This document shows, piece after piece, positions 33,262-44,688 of a stretch of DNA of 64,000 nucleotides (its first letter is position 1; each line of letters begins with the position of its first letter). A program made the position numbers and the translations under genes. The stretch comes from Hyperoplus lanceolatus (lineage: Eukaryota > Chordata > Actinopteri > Uranoscopiformes > Ammodytidae). The notes under the pieces were generated by a model. The model did no database searches, had not been told where the DNA came from, and saw nothing but the letters and a program-made list of their open reading frames with translations. The DNA is taken from positions 1,102,001 to 1,166,000 of the forward strand of contig CM049414.1 of NCBI GenBank assembly GCA_026929865.2. Reading direction: 5' to 3'.

Positions 33262-33933
33262 TTAACCCACTGTCAGGTGGCTGGTTGCATAAAAAGAAAA
33301 AACACTATCAGCATTGGTTGTAATCCTTGAGATCCCCCCAGACATGTACCGAACACAGCCCATTAAGAGGGCATTGTTGTCGGCAGTTGTTGTCTCATCT
33401 AACTGGATGCTGAAGGGACAAGCACACAGGGTGGCACACAGCTGCTGCTCAGTGTCGAGCGACATCTCCCGTATGCGCCGGGCAACAGTATCGTTACTGA
33501 GCGGGATGGCTTTGATGACTGGCGCAGCATCCCGCTCCATGACTGTCGATATTGCTTCTTTTATTGCCGGAATTACCAAAGACTCACCCACAGTGAATGG
33601 TAAGCCAGACTTAGCAATTAATAAAGCGATGTTGTAGGACGCCACCAACCCGCTTTCGCTTTGATTGACGTTCCGGGCGAACAGAGAGTTGATGGTGGGC
33701 CGTCTTGAATGTTGATCCCTCAGAGACTTAAAGTAGGATGGATCTTTAGCTGATTTTTCGGGATGTTTTTTCACTAAATGTTCCTGTAGTTGCGAGGGTT
33801 TCATGGCCTCATTAGAGAACACCTGATCGCAGAGCAGGCACATTGGTAAAGTAGTGTTCATCGGTGACGGGATAAATCCATAACTAATGTAATTGGCATT
33901 GTACTGCCGGTACTTTTTCTTGCTATCCGCCAT
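33262..33933 (-). pseudogene. BED zinc finger and N-terminal part of a hAT transposase
   Basis: 223 codons. Residues 1-60 hold a BED-type finger: CLLCDQVFSNEAMKPSQLQ carries the CxxC pair (about residues 32-35) and HLVKKHPE the two His (about 53-58). Residues 60-223 resemble the region preceding the catalytic core in Charlie/ZBED5/SCAND3-like hAT transposases, with LARNVNQSESGLVASYNIAL-like and FSIQLDETTTADNNALLMGC blocks. The latter includes the first catalytic Asp of the hAT DDE core. The remaining two thirds is missing, so it cannot transpose on its own. The BED domain could still bind element ends. Confidence 0.87.
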
Positions 33934-34292
33934 GTTTGTTTATGTTATGTTATTAAAGTTGAATATGTTACAATGAATTGTGTACGTTTTCATTGGTTGT
34001 TGAACTGTTATCCCGCGAACTAGCGCTCATGACGTAGCTGTGCTTTGCTGCTGTCATAGGGCTGCTGTACAGGGCTTCAGTGAGCCTCTCGCGGTGCACA
34101 GCGTTTAGTATATCGTCCCTCTCCATCATATGAGGGTTGTGTCTTTAACATGGTTCTGCTTGTGTGTTAGTTAACTCCATGCTTTGGCTGATTACTCTGT
34201 GTTTTCTCCACCTCAGAGACAATAGTTAGTTTAAGTTTGAATCTCGCTGCGCTAGCATTAGCAATATCAGTAAACATCATTATACTAGTCTG

Positions 34293-34365
34293 TGATTGGC
34301 TGATTCCTCTGCCGCTAAGGCTTTGATTGGCTGGTTGTTCTGACTCAAAGACCTCTGATTGGCTG
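34293..34365. promoter_or_regulatory. Three regularly spaced TGATTGGCTG motifs
   Basis: TGATTGGCTG occurs at 34293, 34324 and 34356, spacings of 31 and 32 bp, in the subterminal part of the hAT element. It holds an inverted CCAAT core. It could be a transposase-binding array or the element promoter. Confidence 0.6.
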
Positions 34366-34403
34366 TCTGCAGAGCCTTCTCTTTTCTAAGGCTGTGACCG
34401 CAG

Positions 34404-34446
34404 ATTCTCTCCAATGTTCTGCAGACCGCAGAACATTGGAAAGAAT
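34404..34446. repeat. Hairpin, 19-bp arms
   Basis: Arms 34404-34422 and 34428-34446 match at 18 of 19 positions with AGACC as loop. The core CCAATGTTCTGC is perfect. Located in the same subterminal part of the hAT element. Confidence 0.8.
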
Positions 34447-34850
34447 AGTTAAAAAGAGGTCGAGGTTAGAAACATGAAAAGTTAAAATAGGCTGTTTATT
34501 TCAGGTAACCTATTTTTGCAGTCAAAAGATTTATAAGATTTTTAAGAAAGAAAAAAAAAAAAGCTCTCGTGTCCCAGCCTGGTCCCAGCGCCCCCCTAGG
34601 TTGTACGAACGCCCCCCAGGGGGGCGGTACCGCCCCCGTTGAGAAACCCTGGCCTACATGAAAATCCGAACATTCTCCGATTCTATCGATAGCTTCCTAA
34701 ATCATGTTTGACAAAAGTGAAACTAATATCTGCTCCGCTGCCGTGGCAGAGCAGAGACGGGCGAGCCCTCCACCAATCAGATTGCTCTGGCTGAAAGACT
34801 GGCCGACGCCGATTGAACTTGTTGAATCGGCTGAAAAGAAGGCTGACGAC

Positions 34851-37232
34851 ATCTACGACAGTAGTGTTGTAACCAGGATAAGAGACCTGAGCCCTGTACT
34901 GTGCTTTGCCATTCTGCTCAGAAAGCCACCGGGCTTTCCTGGGTCGGATGGACCTCCAAGTTCTTAGGATCCAAGAACATGAAGCCTCTATTGTTTGATT
35001 AAATACTCTTTGCTTGATTATTACAGCATTATGATCTAATTTTTCTCTCCACAATGTAATGAATTATTTATACTAGTATGAAAGAATACATGTTATGGAA
35101 GCAAAGTAGTCAAAAATTGACCAGTGCTTGAAAAAGCGATGTATCTGTTCTGAAATGAAGTATCCTTACTGTGATCTGGCCTAGTTAGCTCACAGTCTAC
35201 CACCCACTGTTTGAAAACCACAGCAAATTGAGAAAAGACTAAAATATTTTAATGCAGTCACGGATTTACCATAAACCAACTCTGGAATATTGAAATGAAA
35301 AACATGTAGGAACACAACAATGAAAGAAAAACACCTACAATCACTAAAACAGACACACACAAAGCAATGATAAGCCCTGCACAGTTTTGACTTTCCTCCT
35401 CACACTCTGTGCACCACATGTGCTGTAGTCCTCTCTTGGTCTTCTCCATCTTGCTTTGTATCCACTGCACAGGCACAACATAAATCATAAGACCAGCATA
35501 TCAATCAGTGTTTTCAAAGTGTCCTCTCCTCTGTCCACAATATTGTCATCTCCAGTCACAACAGCAGCACAGCTCTGCATCCTCTGTCATAGGTTAAAAA
35601 CTCATTTTAAAAGTACCTCACGTCACCATACCGATTGCTCCACCTTGTATTTTTTTTTATTCAAATGGCTTTCAAATCTTTTCTCCATCGCTCTTCCTTT
35701 TTTCCTGGGTTATTATCTATTTCAAGGATCCACTCTCTTCTTTACTTTTGCATAACACTTCTGTGGTCGCAGGGAACATTTTAAATGCACTGGTGCACTG
35801 GGGATGGTACAGGTGCCTTTGTGTCCCTGTCCCTAACAATGTGTGGTGACGCTAGGATTTATATCCCTTCCTTCAGAGAATTTGTTTCCCTCTTTCATTG
35901 TCTTCAACACAAGAAACGTATTCACACAAAATAGAGTCTTAACCAGATAATCAAAAATGCAGTTCACTTTGGTCTGTCTAAATTTCTAGTTTTTATTGTT
36001 ATTTCATTCTAACAAGTTTTCAAAATAGTGTAAGAGACCTTCCTGCATATTTCAAGACTCTTTCATTTGGGTTAGGGTTTGTTTGCATCAATATGAGCAT
36101 ACACTCATATACATACATTGCTTATTTGATTCCATATCATATTGGTATTGTGATATGAGATATTAGAAGGAGTAGTGGATGATATATTAAAGCCTAATTC
36201 ATATCTTTTCGGGCATTTTAAAACAAAGCAGTAATTTGATTTGATTTCCGGTGCTTTATTAAACTATTCCTGCACAGTAAAATGAAAGTCCAACTTCTGG
36301 AAAGTTTGTCATCTTGAAGTCTTACATGAGCATTATACAGCAGGTAGTTTCGACTAAGCAATTGGATTGGGTTGTTTCCTATTATAGGCCCGCCCCAAAT
36401 GTTAACTGTTCTGGATGATTTGATTTTTTAACTCATTCATGCTATGACTTTTTGGTGATCGAACTGTACATCCTCTGTTGCTATGGCCGTTAATGTTCTG
36501 TTGCTAGGCCGTTACCAAGGGTATACTACTTGTTGTAGGCTACTGATAAACTAGTAACAAACAATTTTGACAGTGAATTCCCTAAAACCGTTGATACTTT
36601 TGACTATAAATTTTTATTTTGTTGGCAATAGTTGTATACTTGCAATAGGCTGTGCTTTTTTTGTGTGTATATATATTTTTTTAAATATAGCCTTTACTTT
36701 ATGATCAATAATGTGTACAAGAGGGTGTGTGCTATAACGTCCTGCTGCACGACGGTGATGCGCCAAGTGTCACTGAAAATACTGATGTTGCTTAATTTTT
36801 TAATATAAAGGTTTGTACATTGCACCTGTCTGATGGACACAGGCTGATCCCCCTCACAGAACACACCTGCAACCTTTGGTTAGTCCTTTCAACAAGTAGG
36901 CTGCTCCGGATACAGTTGGCTCAGCATTTGTGAATTTGAAATGTATTGTTGCTACTTGTTCTGGATGGGGCTCACACTGGAGCGATGCAGCTGCATGTTA
37001 AGCTGTTCACAGATCACTGCACAGATAAGCTTCCTGCCTGTTATTTAATTTGTTGGCTCTTATGTGCTGTGCCACATGGGCAAACAGCTTTTTCGTATTT
37101 TTGGGCTTCCGTTGAAGCTTAACATTTTTGGAAAAGCTTAATACATTGTAATTGATGAAGGTGGATCTTTGTATGCATCAATATTTGTAGTGAGAGTAGA
37201 TATGGCACTAGAAGCTGGAATCAAACTTTCGA
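34851..37232. other. Intron 1 stretch, no confirmed gene
   Basis: Contains a 76-codon minus-strand open frame at 35258-35488 with a strong hydrophobic segment (about 37-60), which I do not recognise and cannot confirm. No transposon terminus is clear in this stretch. Confidence 0.4.
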
Positions 37233-37240
37233 CACTAAAG

Positions 37241-37668
37241 CATAGATAGTAAATAATATGGATGTAGCATCCGGGCTGACCTCAGTTATTCACACGGCAT
37301 CCAATAATCCTGGTTTGTGCGCGTCGCCATCTTGTGAGATTTTTACTCCGCCTCTGACGTATACCTCCGAGGCAAAGTGAGGGACAACGGGCGGAGAGCT
37401 GTCACTCAAGAGATCGCACCAATACATTTTAACCTCCAAAAGAATAAAAACTAGCGTGGTCCAAAAAAATTCACCCCCCTCAGTGTTGTCATGGAGATAT
37501 GACCTAAACATACAGACTAAAATGGTTTTGTGGCCCAGGCTGTAAATAGGTTTAATAAGACTTTCAAAACGGCCTATCTAACAAGTGAGTCAAAGAAAAA
37601 CTGCTCGTCTACAGTTGTAGGTCACTTCCTTATTGGATGCTGGTAAAAATCGCTGAGGTTGGGGCTTG
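37241..37668 (+). mobile_element. Copy C of the four-copy 8-bp TSD element
   Basis: 428 bp, CATAGATAGTAAATAATATG to GGTTGGGGCTTG. Flanks CACTAAAG (37233-37240) and CAATAAAG (37669-37676), an 8-bp TSD with one difference. It is the shortest copy because of internal deletions near 37350 and 37610. Confidence 0.85.
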
Positions 37669-37676
37669 CAATAAAG

Positions 37677-38101
37677 GCACATGCCTTCATGCCCATTCAG
37701 TAATATCCCCCTAGCAGGTTATTTCACCAATGTGATGGAAATGTAGCTCAGGCCATGTCTCTTTTGTTGTGGTGTTGTCTCTCTCAGTGAAATATTAGAC
37801 AGTTATGCCAGCTGGAGAATGTAGTGGGCTGAAATCCTGGCTCCTTTCCTGTTATCTAACGTGGAAAACATCATCACCCTGGGATACAGTCGTCTGAAAT
37901 GTTTTTTCTTGCAATGCAAAACTGCCCCAACATGAGGTGTACTTTGGTCATTTGTGTGTGCCAAGATGCTCTAGTAAGTTGATTTGTGGAGATTGAAGTT
38001 CTATTTACTCCGATCAAATCATGCGCCCTTTTGTCTTAACAATTTTAAGCTTGAGTAAAACTGCTTGCACTCCATGACCCCCGAGCACTACTGTACTGTG
38101 T

Positions 38102-38143
<42 letters not shown>

Positions 38144-39323
38144 TCTTCCCCCATTCTCCTTGTGTATCCAATGTGGGATAACTGTGTTCACATCTTCAGT
38201 GTAGAGTGTCTGTCCTCAGGGCAGAATCAGACGGAACACGTGCTCTGAAAGCGGCGTGGTGTGAGGCCATCTCTCTGCTCCACTGATTCACTTGCCCTGC
38301 AGCCTGCACATCCTCTCAGCTCGCCTCCCTGTTATTTTGCCCTCCCAGCCACCCATCCCTTCGTCCTTTTCTTCTGTGTTCATTTCACAGTCTCCATTTC
38401 CAGCTCAACAGTCGAGGGTACACCCTCGATTGGATTCCAAACCAATTTTGCCTCCATGAATATCTCTTAGTTCCGCTTTTCTCTTCACAATTAGTTTCCA
38501 ATGTTCAGCCCCAATGCTGTTTCCTTTTGCAGCGCTCTCGTAGCTGATAGCTGGAGCTCTGGTTGCAGCCCACAAGAGAGCAAAAGCAAGCACATCACTT
38601 TGATGTAACATAACCTAACAGCTCCTTTTTGAAGTTGCCATGGGCACTTGAATACAATGAGGCTGAGACTGTGACATTAGCACCTGTAGTTGTGAATCAT
38701 GACCTTGGCTTGTGTTAAAGAATGATGGGATATTTAACCCAAGACTGCGCCATAGTTGGAATCTAATGTGGCATCACTGTGTAGCTGCAGCCTGGTAAGT
38801 CAGCATTACCTAGTGTCCTTTGCTGTTAGGGCACTGAGTAACCTACAGGCCAATCCCACAAGAATCATAATCACCACCAATCGTCAGCTGGACTTGTGTA
38901 ACCATCTTTTATATTCAGATTAACCCAGCGGACCTAAATGTGTTGCATGCCGGGTTATCACACAAGGGTTAATGCCAGCAGATGTTTCTCTGGCGCTTCA
39001 TTCTGAGAGCATGTTGCGTTTTTGCAATAAACCCAGAAAAGTCTGCCATGGGTAAAGACCCTCTTTTTTAAATACAAATAAAAAAAAATCAAACTTGTTT
39101 TCTTTCTTTCTGCCTTGAGCCTGAGAGACGAGTTCAGCTGTGTTTGTAGCATGCAGCAGGATCAGACTGCTGCCATCTGCTAATCATCTGCTCAACTTAA
39201 AGAAGCATCTAATAAGGAAACTTTCTCTTTTGACCAAAGTCAGTACATTTTACATGAAGAGCTAAAAAGATATTGGCTAAAAACAATATCTCTATTTTTG
39301 TACTATATCTCAAAACACAATAT
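37677..39323. other. Intron 1 stretch, no recognised gene
   Basis: A (CA)n run lies at 38104-38139. The rest is unique-looking intron sequence without exon signals. Confidence 0.45.
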
Positions 39324-40345
39324 ACAGGTGCTGCTCAATAAATTAGAATGTCATGAAAAAGCTCTTTTTAAAAAAATCTAATTTAATTAAAAAAGTGAAA
39401 GTTCCATATATTCTAGATATAGACATAGTGATATATTTTAGGCATTTTTTTGTTGAACTTTTCAGGATTCCGGCTTACACCTCATGAAAATCCAAAATCC
39501 AACATCTCAAATTATTAGAATATACAATATTCCATAAGGCCAATCAAAACAAATATTTTTAATACAGAAATGTCGCACTTTTGATAAGTATTTTCATTCA
39601 TCTGCTATAAACTTGGTCTGGGATCTTATTTTGCATGAATTATTGCATCATTTCTATCAGCCTGTGGCACTGCTGAGGTGTTATGGAAGCCCAGGATGCT
39701 TTGATAGAGGCCTTCAGCTCGTCTGTAATGTTGGGTCTGGTGTGTCTCATCTGCCTCTTGACAATACTCCATAGTTTCTCTATGGAGTTCAGGTCAGGAG
39801 AGTTGTCTGGCCATTCAAGTACAGTAATACCATGGTCAGTCAACCAGTTACTAGTGGTTTCTGGTACTGTGTACAGGTGCCAAATCTTGCTGGAAAAGTA
39901 AATCAGCATTTCCATAAAGCTTGTCAGCAGACAGAAGCATGAGGTGCTCTAAAATCTTCTGGTAGATAGCTGCGGTGACTTGCTGGCTAGCAGATGACAT
40001 GATACTTCAAATCATCCCATTGAGGCAGGAATTCATACAAAAGGGGCCCAAACCAAGTAATGAGTATATGCATGATTATACTTTCTAGAGGCCGACATTT
40101 CTGTATTGAAAATCCCTTTTTTTTATTGATTTCATGTAATATTCTATTCTTCTTCTGAGATTTTGAATTTGGGTTTTCTTATAAGCTGTAAACCATAAGC
40201 ATCAAAATGATAACAAATAAAGGCTTGAAATATCTCTGTTTGCATGTAATGAGTCTTATATTAGTTTCACCTTTTAAGTTATATTAGTTTCACCTTTTAA
40301 GTTGAATTACTGAAACAAATCAACTTTTTGTAACTTTCAGGTGCT
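39324..40345 (-). mobile_element. Decayed Tc1-like transposon
   Basis: Left end ACAGGTGCTGCTCAATAAAT at 39324 is a typical Tc1 group terminus. The right end, near 40345, is damaged: only AAATCAACTTTTTGTAAC and a degenerate end are visible. A transposase fragment lies on the minus strand at 39640-39915. A 23-bp unit (TTATATTAGTTTCACCTTTT region) is directly repeated at about 40257-40305. Confidence 0.75.
39640..39915 (-). pseudogene. Tc1 transposase C-terminal fragment
   Basis: About 91 codons including WLTDHGITVLEWPDNSPDLN followed by SIEKLWSIVKRQM. The SPDLNxIExLW block carries the third catalytic residue (Glu) of the DDE/D triad. The block with the second catalytic Asp (usually in a DNDPKH context) is missing or out of frame. 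Confidence 0.82.
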
Positions 40346-40964
40346 CATTTACTAGTTAGCCTCTCACTAAACGTAAGTTGATCGTGCCGTAATAGGTATA
40401 TCTGCAGATGGTCCAATGCTAACTACCTGAAAGCGGCTGAAAGGGGGCTTGTTGCCACCATTGTACCGTAGCTTGTATACTGGGATACAGACATTAGTCC
40501 AATTATTATGCCTCACGCTATGGCCGTAGCTCAACTTAGCTGTGCATGTAATAAGCTTACTGAGTGAGTTCAGCTAGAGATGGACTTAGTAGTAACCTAT
40601 AGCACCATAACAAATAAAGGCTGGATGCTAACGAAGGAGGCCTGTTTCTAAATTGAGGGATGGCGTGATCACTTGATTAATCATTTAGAATTAATTCTCA
40701 AGTACAAAAACAGAGTCAAAAAGTCATAAAGAATTCTAAATGGCAGAATTGTTTTATTCAAAGAAAATGTACCAAAGCGATCAATAAATCTGAAAAGCTC
40801 CTGAGGATGCTAAACATTAAAAGCATGACGGAAGCACACACATGCATGAATTATTTGCAGTTGTTGGGTAACAATGATCTGCACACAAAAATATGACACT
40901 GCTGTCTCAATCAAAGCTAATATTTTATTCTATATGGTCAGAAGAGCTTTCATTAAGAGGTTGT
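40346..40964. other. Intron 1 stretch, no recognised feature
   Basis: No repeat end or exon is recognised here. Confidence 0.4.
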
Positions 40965-41263
40965 TAAAGGCCTACTTCACCGGTTTGAATATGAAGGTGT
41001 ATTGAATTCTGAGATCCTATGTAGTATAAATGTGCAAAAAAAAAAAAATCGGTTCATCCTAGCCTGAGAAAAGGCAGAAAGAGTGTTTTTTTTAACCCTA
41101 TATTTCTCTTTCTCGTGACATCACAGAAAGAGAAATATAGAGTTAAAAAAAAAGTTACTTTGTAAATATTACTGTGATGTCTTTTACTGTGACATCACGG
41201 TAATATTTACAAAGTACGGTTTTCAATACACCTTCATATTCAAACCGGTGAAGTAGGCCTTTA
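40965..41263. mobile_element. 299-bp foldback MITE with perfect 42-bp TIRs
   Basis: Arms 40965-41006 and 41222-41263 are exact reverse complements, starting TAAAGGCCTACTTCACCGG. Between them two further hairpins occur: one built from CTATATTTCTCTTTCT-type arms around 41097-41147, and one built from ACTTTGTAAATATTACTGTG-type arms around 41158-41215. No coding capacity. Confidence 0.92.
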
Positions 41264-41632
41264 TGTGAATAAAGAGAGTAATGCTAAGAGTTTTCCCGAT
41301 GTTGAATGTTGAACTGAAACTATCTCGACAACAGATAAACAGAGGAATTGTTGAGTTAGCAAGAACAGCAAATTAAAACAGGAGCAAGAAAGAACCATTA
41401 ATAACCAGGCTTATTAATGAAATACTATGAAATATCCCTATGACACAAAACCAATTATAGAAAATATATAGAAAGCTCCTGTGAAACTGCTGCAGTTGAT
41501 AATAAGAACTGTAGTGGTTAGACTGTAGTAAAGACTGGGTGAAAGATGTAATGATAAAGATGATGAGGTGAAGGGTTTTACCCTGCATGGCCTAACCTTT
41601 TGTGTCTTTTGTTTCCTCCTGTAAATAACCAG

Positions 41633-41706
41633 CGGTAAAGAGGCTGATGAAAGAGGCTGCTGAACTGAGGGATCCCACAGAGCATTACCACGCCCAGCCT
41701 CTGGAA
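41633..41706 (+). CDS. UBE2J1: UBE2J1 exon 2 (residues 11-35)
   Basis: Begins with CG after a TAACCAG acceptor and completes the Ala codon opened in exon 1. It encodes AVKRLMKEAAELRDP and ends HYHAQPLE before a GTAAGT donor, in phase 0. This is the N-terminal helix of the UBC fold, which in E2 enzymes contributes to E1/E3 contacts. Sequence and boundary positions match vertebrate UBE2J1. A pyrimidine-rich tract precedes the acceptor. Confidence 0.95.
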
Positions 41707-42034
41707 GTAAGTTCCCCCACAGGACACTCCTGAGCTGCAGCGCTCCTATTGGGTCAATCTTTTACTATATGACTTTAGTAAAGGATCACCACAACACCCT
41801 TTATGTCCTCAATAGTTTAACTGAGCACCAACTGTGAAAAAGATGTACAGTCAATATAAGACGTTGGGTTTAATTTTTTTATACAGTTTCACAATTTCTA
41901 TCAGTTATGAAAGTATTGTACACCAAAGTCAAAGAAAACGGGTATTAAACCATGCAAGTCGAGAGTTTTGATTTATTAAATGTTTTAATAATTCAGCTGA
42001 CTTCAAACTGCATATCTTTTTTTCTAAAGAATAT

Positions 42035-42210
42035 TTTTTGGCATTTGTATGCTTTATTGGATAGTTTGGAGAGACAGAGGTGAAACTGGGTAGAGAGGGG
42101 AATGACATGCAGAGAACGACCACGGGCTGGATTCTAACCCGGGGTCTGCTGCTTCTGAGGACTGAGCCTCTATGGAGGGGCGCTCTAACCACTACACCAT
42201 GAGCACCCCC
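42035..42210 (-). repeat. tRNA-derived SINE
   Basis: On the minus strand it starts GGGGGTGCTCATGGTGTAGT (A-box region). A GGGTTAGAATCC B-box, the GTTCTCTGCATGTCATTCCC body and an AATAAAGCATAC-type tail follow. Same family as those at 49016 and 54661. TSD not clear. Confidence 0.85.
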
Positions 42211-43280
42211 AAATACCAACCATATGTTTAGTAATGGGAACCAAAGGCTGATGCCTGGTTGTGCAGACACAGCACAGTCATACAATATAGACAGTACAGG
42301 ACAGCAGTGTCATTTCTCACCTATGGTTGCTATGGTTTAAAAACCTGTGGTCTAATATTATTGATTCATTATTTAAGATTTATGATGCAGTTTTTTTTTT
42401 AAAAAGTAGAATTTCTTTATTAATTATAAGCTCTTAATTATAGTAAGTGCTCACAACAACAAGCTGTGAGGGTAATGCTCCACAGTAGGGCCCGACCGAT
42501 TTATTGGCCGGCCGATTATAGTACATCTCCGAAAAATCTGCAATCGGCAAAATGGCTGATTTTTTAAAATTAATTTATTAATTTATTTATTTGTTTTAAT
42601 TTATTTTTTAATTCAAGCAATCAGCTTTGAGTTGACTTTTGAATGAGTTTATTTAGTCTGAGATGCTGATGTTTGGAGGGAGGGAGTTCCAGAGGGTTGG
42701 GTACAGTTAAATAAAATGCTTAATGTCTGAGTTTAAAAATGCGTCATGTCACTTAAGACATATTTGTAACACTTTATTTTTTTTAGACAATGCATACTTC
42801 AATTAATAAAAAGTTCCTGTACACCTATCGACAGTAACAAGTATTTTTTTATATTTGAGGGTCCAAAAAAAAAATATCAATATAGGTGAGAGTGGCCTGA
42901 GTTGTGCCAGTGGGTAAGTTGTGCCACCCCTTGTTTCTAGAAAACTGTGGAAGAAATTGGAAATGTGACCATATATTTAAGAAGAGCCATCCATTTGACT
43001 CATCCTGTAAAGAAGGGAGACAAAAGGAATAAGTTATAAGCACATTTAAGCACACTTTGCCTTTCAAAGTAAAATTTCCATGATCAAGGTTTTTGATTAT
43101 TGTGTCTGAGCAATTATAGACAAGTTTGAAAACATTTGACACATGTTTTAGTGCTTTGGTATGCTACACTTTGAGTCTATACAGTTAGCACGATGTCAGC
43201 TCTAAACTGCTGCATCATGCTAATTATCCCAAATTCTGCTGTTGGGGTGATTTGTGCCAAAGGGCCTAGGTGAGTTATAA

Positions 43281-43462
43281 GTAAGTAAGTAAGTAAAGTG
43301 TATTTATAAAAGGACATTTATAACAGTTTGCACTGTCCAAAGTGCTGAACATAGTGCATTCAGTAGGTAAAAAATTAAGGTAAAATAAAAATAACAAAAA
43401 TAAAACACATAAAGCCCATACTTCCACATATAAACAAAGATAGTAGTGCAGAGGTAAGATAG
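43281..43462 (-). repeat. SINE/LINE-tail segment with (TAAG)n end
   Basis: A TAAGTAAGTAAGTAAAGTG tail followed by TTTATAAAAGGACATTTA and CAAAGTGCTG, the pattern of a fish retroposon 3' end in minus orientation. It probably continues after the MITE at 44388-44500. The same insertion point is shared by the partial element B copy at 21718. Confidence 0.65.
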
Positions 43463-44387
43463 TTAAAGCAGCAACGAGTAACATTTAAATATCTTTTAAA
43501 CAGCCTCATGTTTCCTCTCATAATCATAAATTACCTTTAACAGCAAACGAGACCATCTGTGCAAAGAAAGACTTTTTATATAGTTTTTATTACTGCATTT
43601 GATCTGGTCGTACACCCAGTCCGATTTTCGGTTCACGCGTGCATGCTCTATGGTCACATATCCGTATTGGTCGCAGATTTCAGTGCGGCGCAGGAACGCG
43701 ATTTGAGAAGCCTATGGCTCCAGGTGAGGGAAGGGGAGCGGGAGCCTTGTTTGAGACAGTTGTTTGTTCATAATGACTGATAACGGGGCTGAACCATCAA
43801 AGAAAAAAAAGAAAATGCAATGAAGAAAAGCTAAAAGAGTGATAGGCGGGCGGGAGGGCGTTGCCAAGCAACGTATACACAATTTCACGCAGCGAACCTA
43901 GAGTGCAGTGTTTACTCCTAAATGAATGAGCGGTTGCCTACTAAAACAAAGTTTACTTTGCCTCACCAGCATCATCAGATGACCATTATTCATCTGAAAT
44001 AGTCATTATTTACAACATAAACACATTACCTCATCGTGATCCATACTAACTAACTGCCATCTCTCGTTCATTCGCTTGGTGTGAGGACACGGACTCGTTC
44101 AGCTCCGTGAGAGGTGACAATGCATCAACTCATTGCAATCAGGTGTGTTTAGCACTTACTGCCATTAGTTGATGCTGTGTCACCCATAGACTCACAGAGC
44201 CGAAAAGAGTCCGGTGCCCTCCACACTTTCAACACACGGACACGCACCATATTGCTTCCTGATTATTTGAATCTTGCACTCCCTGCACGAGCTAGAAAAC
44301 AGCTTCACGACAGCTGGCGTCGTTAAAATACTACCGCTTTTGTTCAAAGGTGTCGCCAACATGCCGACTTACTCGTAGTGGCTTTAA
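43463..44387. mobile_element. MITE with TTAAAGC termini nested in the SINE-like segment
   Basis: Left end TTAAAGCAGCAACGAGTAA and right end TTACTCGTAGTGGCTTTAA form an imperfect TIR. The interior is CpG-richer than the surroundings. No transposase is recognised. Confidence 0.7.
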
Positions 44388-44469
44388 TGGTGAGGAAAAG
44401 CCAGGGTGTACATATAGGTTTTGAGCCTTGATTTAAAGGCAGAAATGGAGGGGGAATCACATTTGTCAG

Positions 44470-44688
44470 GTGGCAGTTGGTTCCGTAAGTATGGAGCAGC
44501 TAGTGCAAAGTACATGTCTGAGAGTTGTGCCAGTGGCATGGCTGTATACTCTGGTCACCAAAAAGAAATTGGTCGTGGAGACTGACATCTCCATTCCACT
44601 TAACGACACCACTGACAAGAGTTCAGATGGCCAGAAAGATGATGATAGTGACTTTGTCATTGTGAGCTTTGCAGGTAAAACCACCTAG
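44470..44688 (+). pseudogene. Possible exon of the element B protein
   Basis: Reads VVPVAWLYTLVTKKKLVVE then an acidic DGQKDDDSDFVIVSFAG block, followed by a GCAG|GTAAAA donor-like site. The DxxFVIVSFAGK style resembles C-terminal parts of transposon proteins in fish but I cannot name the family. The first 15 or so codons overlap SINE-like sequence. Confidence 0.4.

Larger units (their letters stand above)
33003..34651 (-). mobile_element. hAT element encoding a BED-finger protein fragment, perfect TSD
   Basis: 1649 bp. Starts CAGTGGTTCTCAACC and ends GTTGAGAAACCCTG, flanked by GCCTACAT at 32995-33002 and 34652-34659. The related segment at about 11311 is uninterrupted. It carries the 5' part of a transposase gene on the minus strand, a poly-A/CA tract at 33079-33136 and a set of TGATTGGCTG motifs near the right end. 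Only the N-terminal quarter to third of a hAT transposase is present, so the copy is an internal-deletion derivative. Confidence 0.93.
32287..34850 (+). repeat. Duplicated segment, copy 2 (filled copy)
   Basis: Counterpart of 11085-11502. It contains two additional insertions, copy B at 32342-32801 and a hAT at 33003-34651, absent from copy 1. The base segment is therefore older than both insertions. Confidence 0.85.

Noticed and set aside
33262..33933. Domesticated host BED gene
   Set aside because: The frame lies inside a hAT with intact TIRs and a perfect TSD and stops where the transposase is deleted, so it is transposon sequence. No host-like splice structure is seen.
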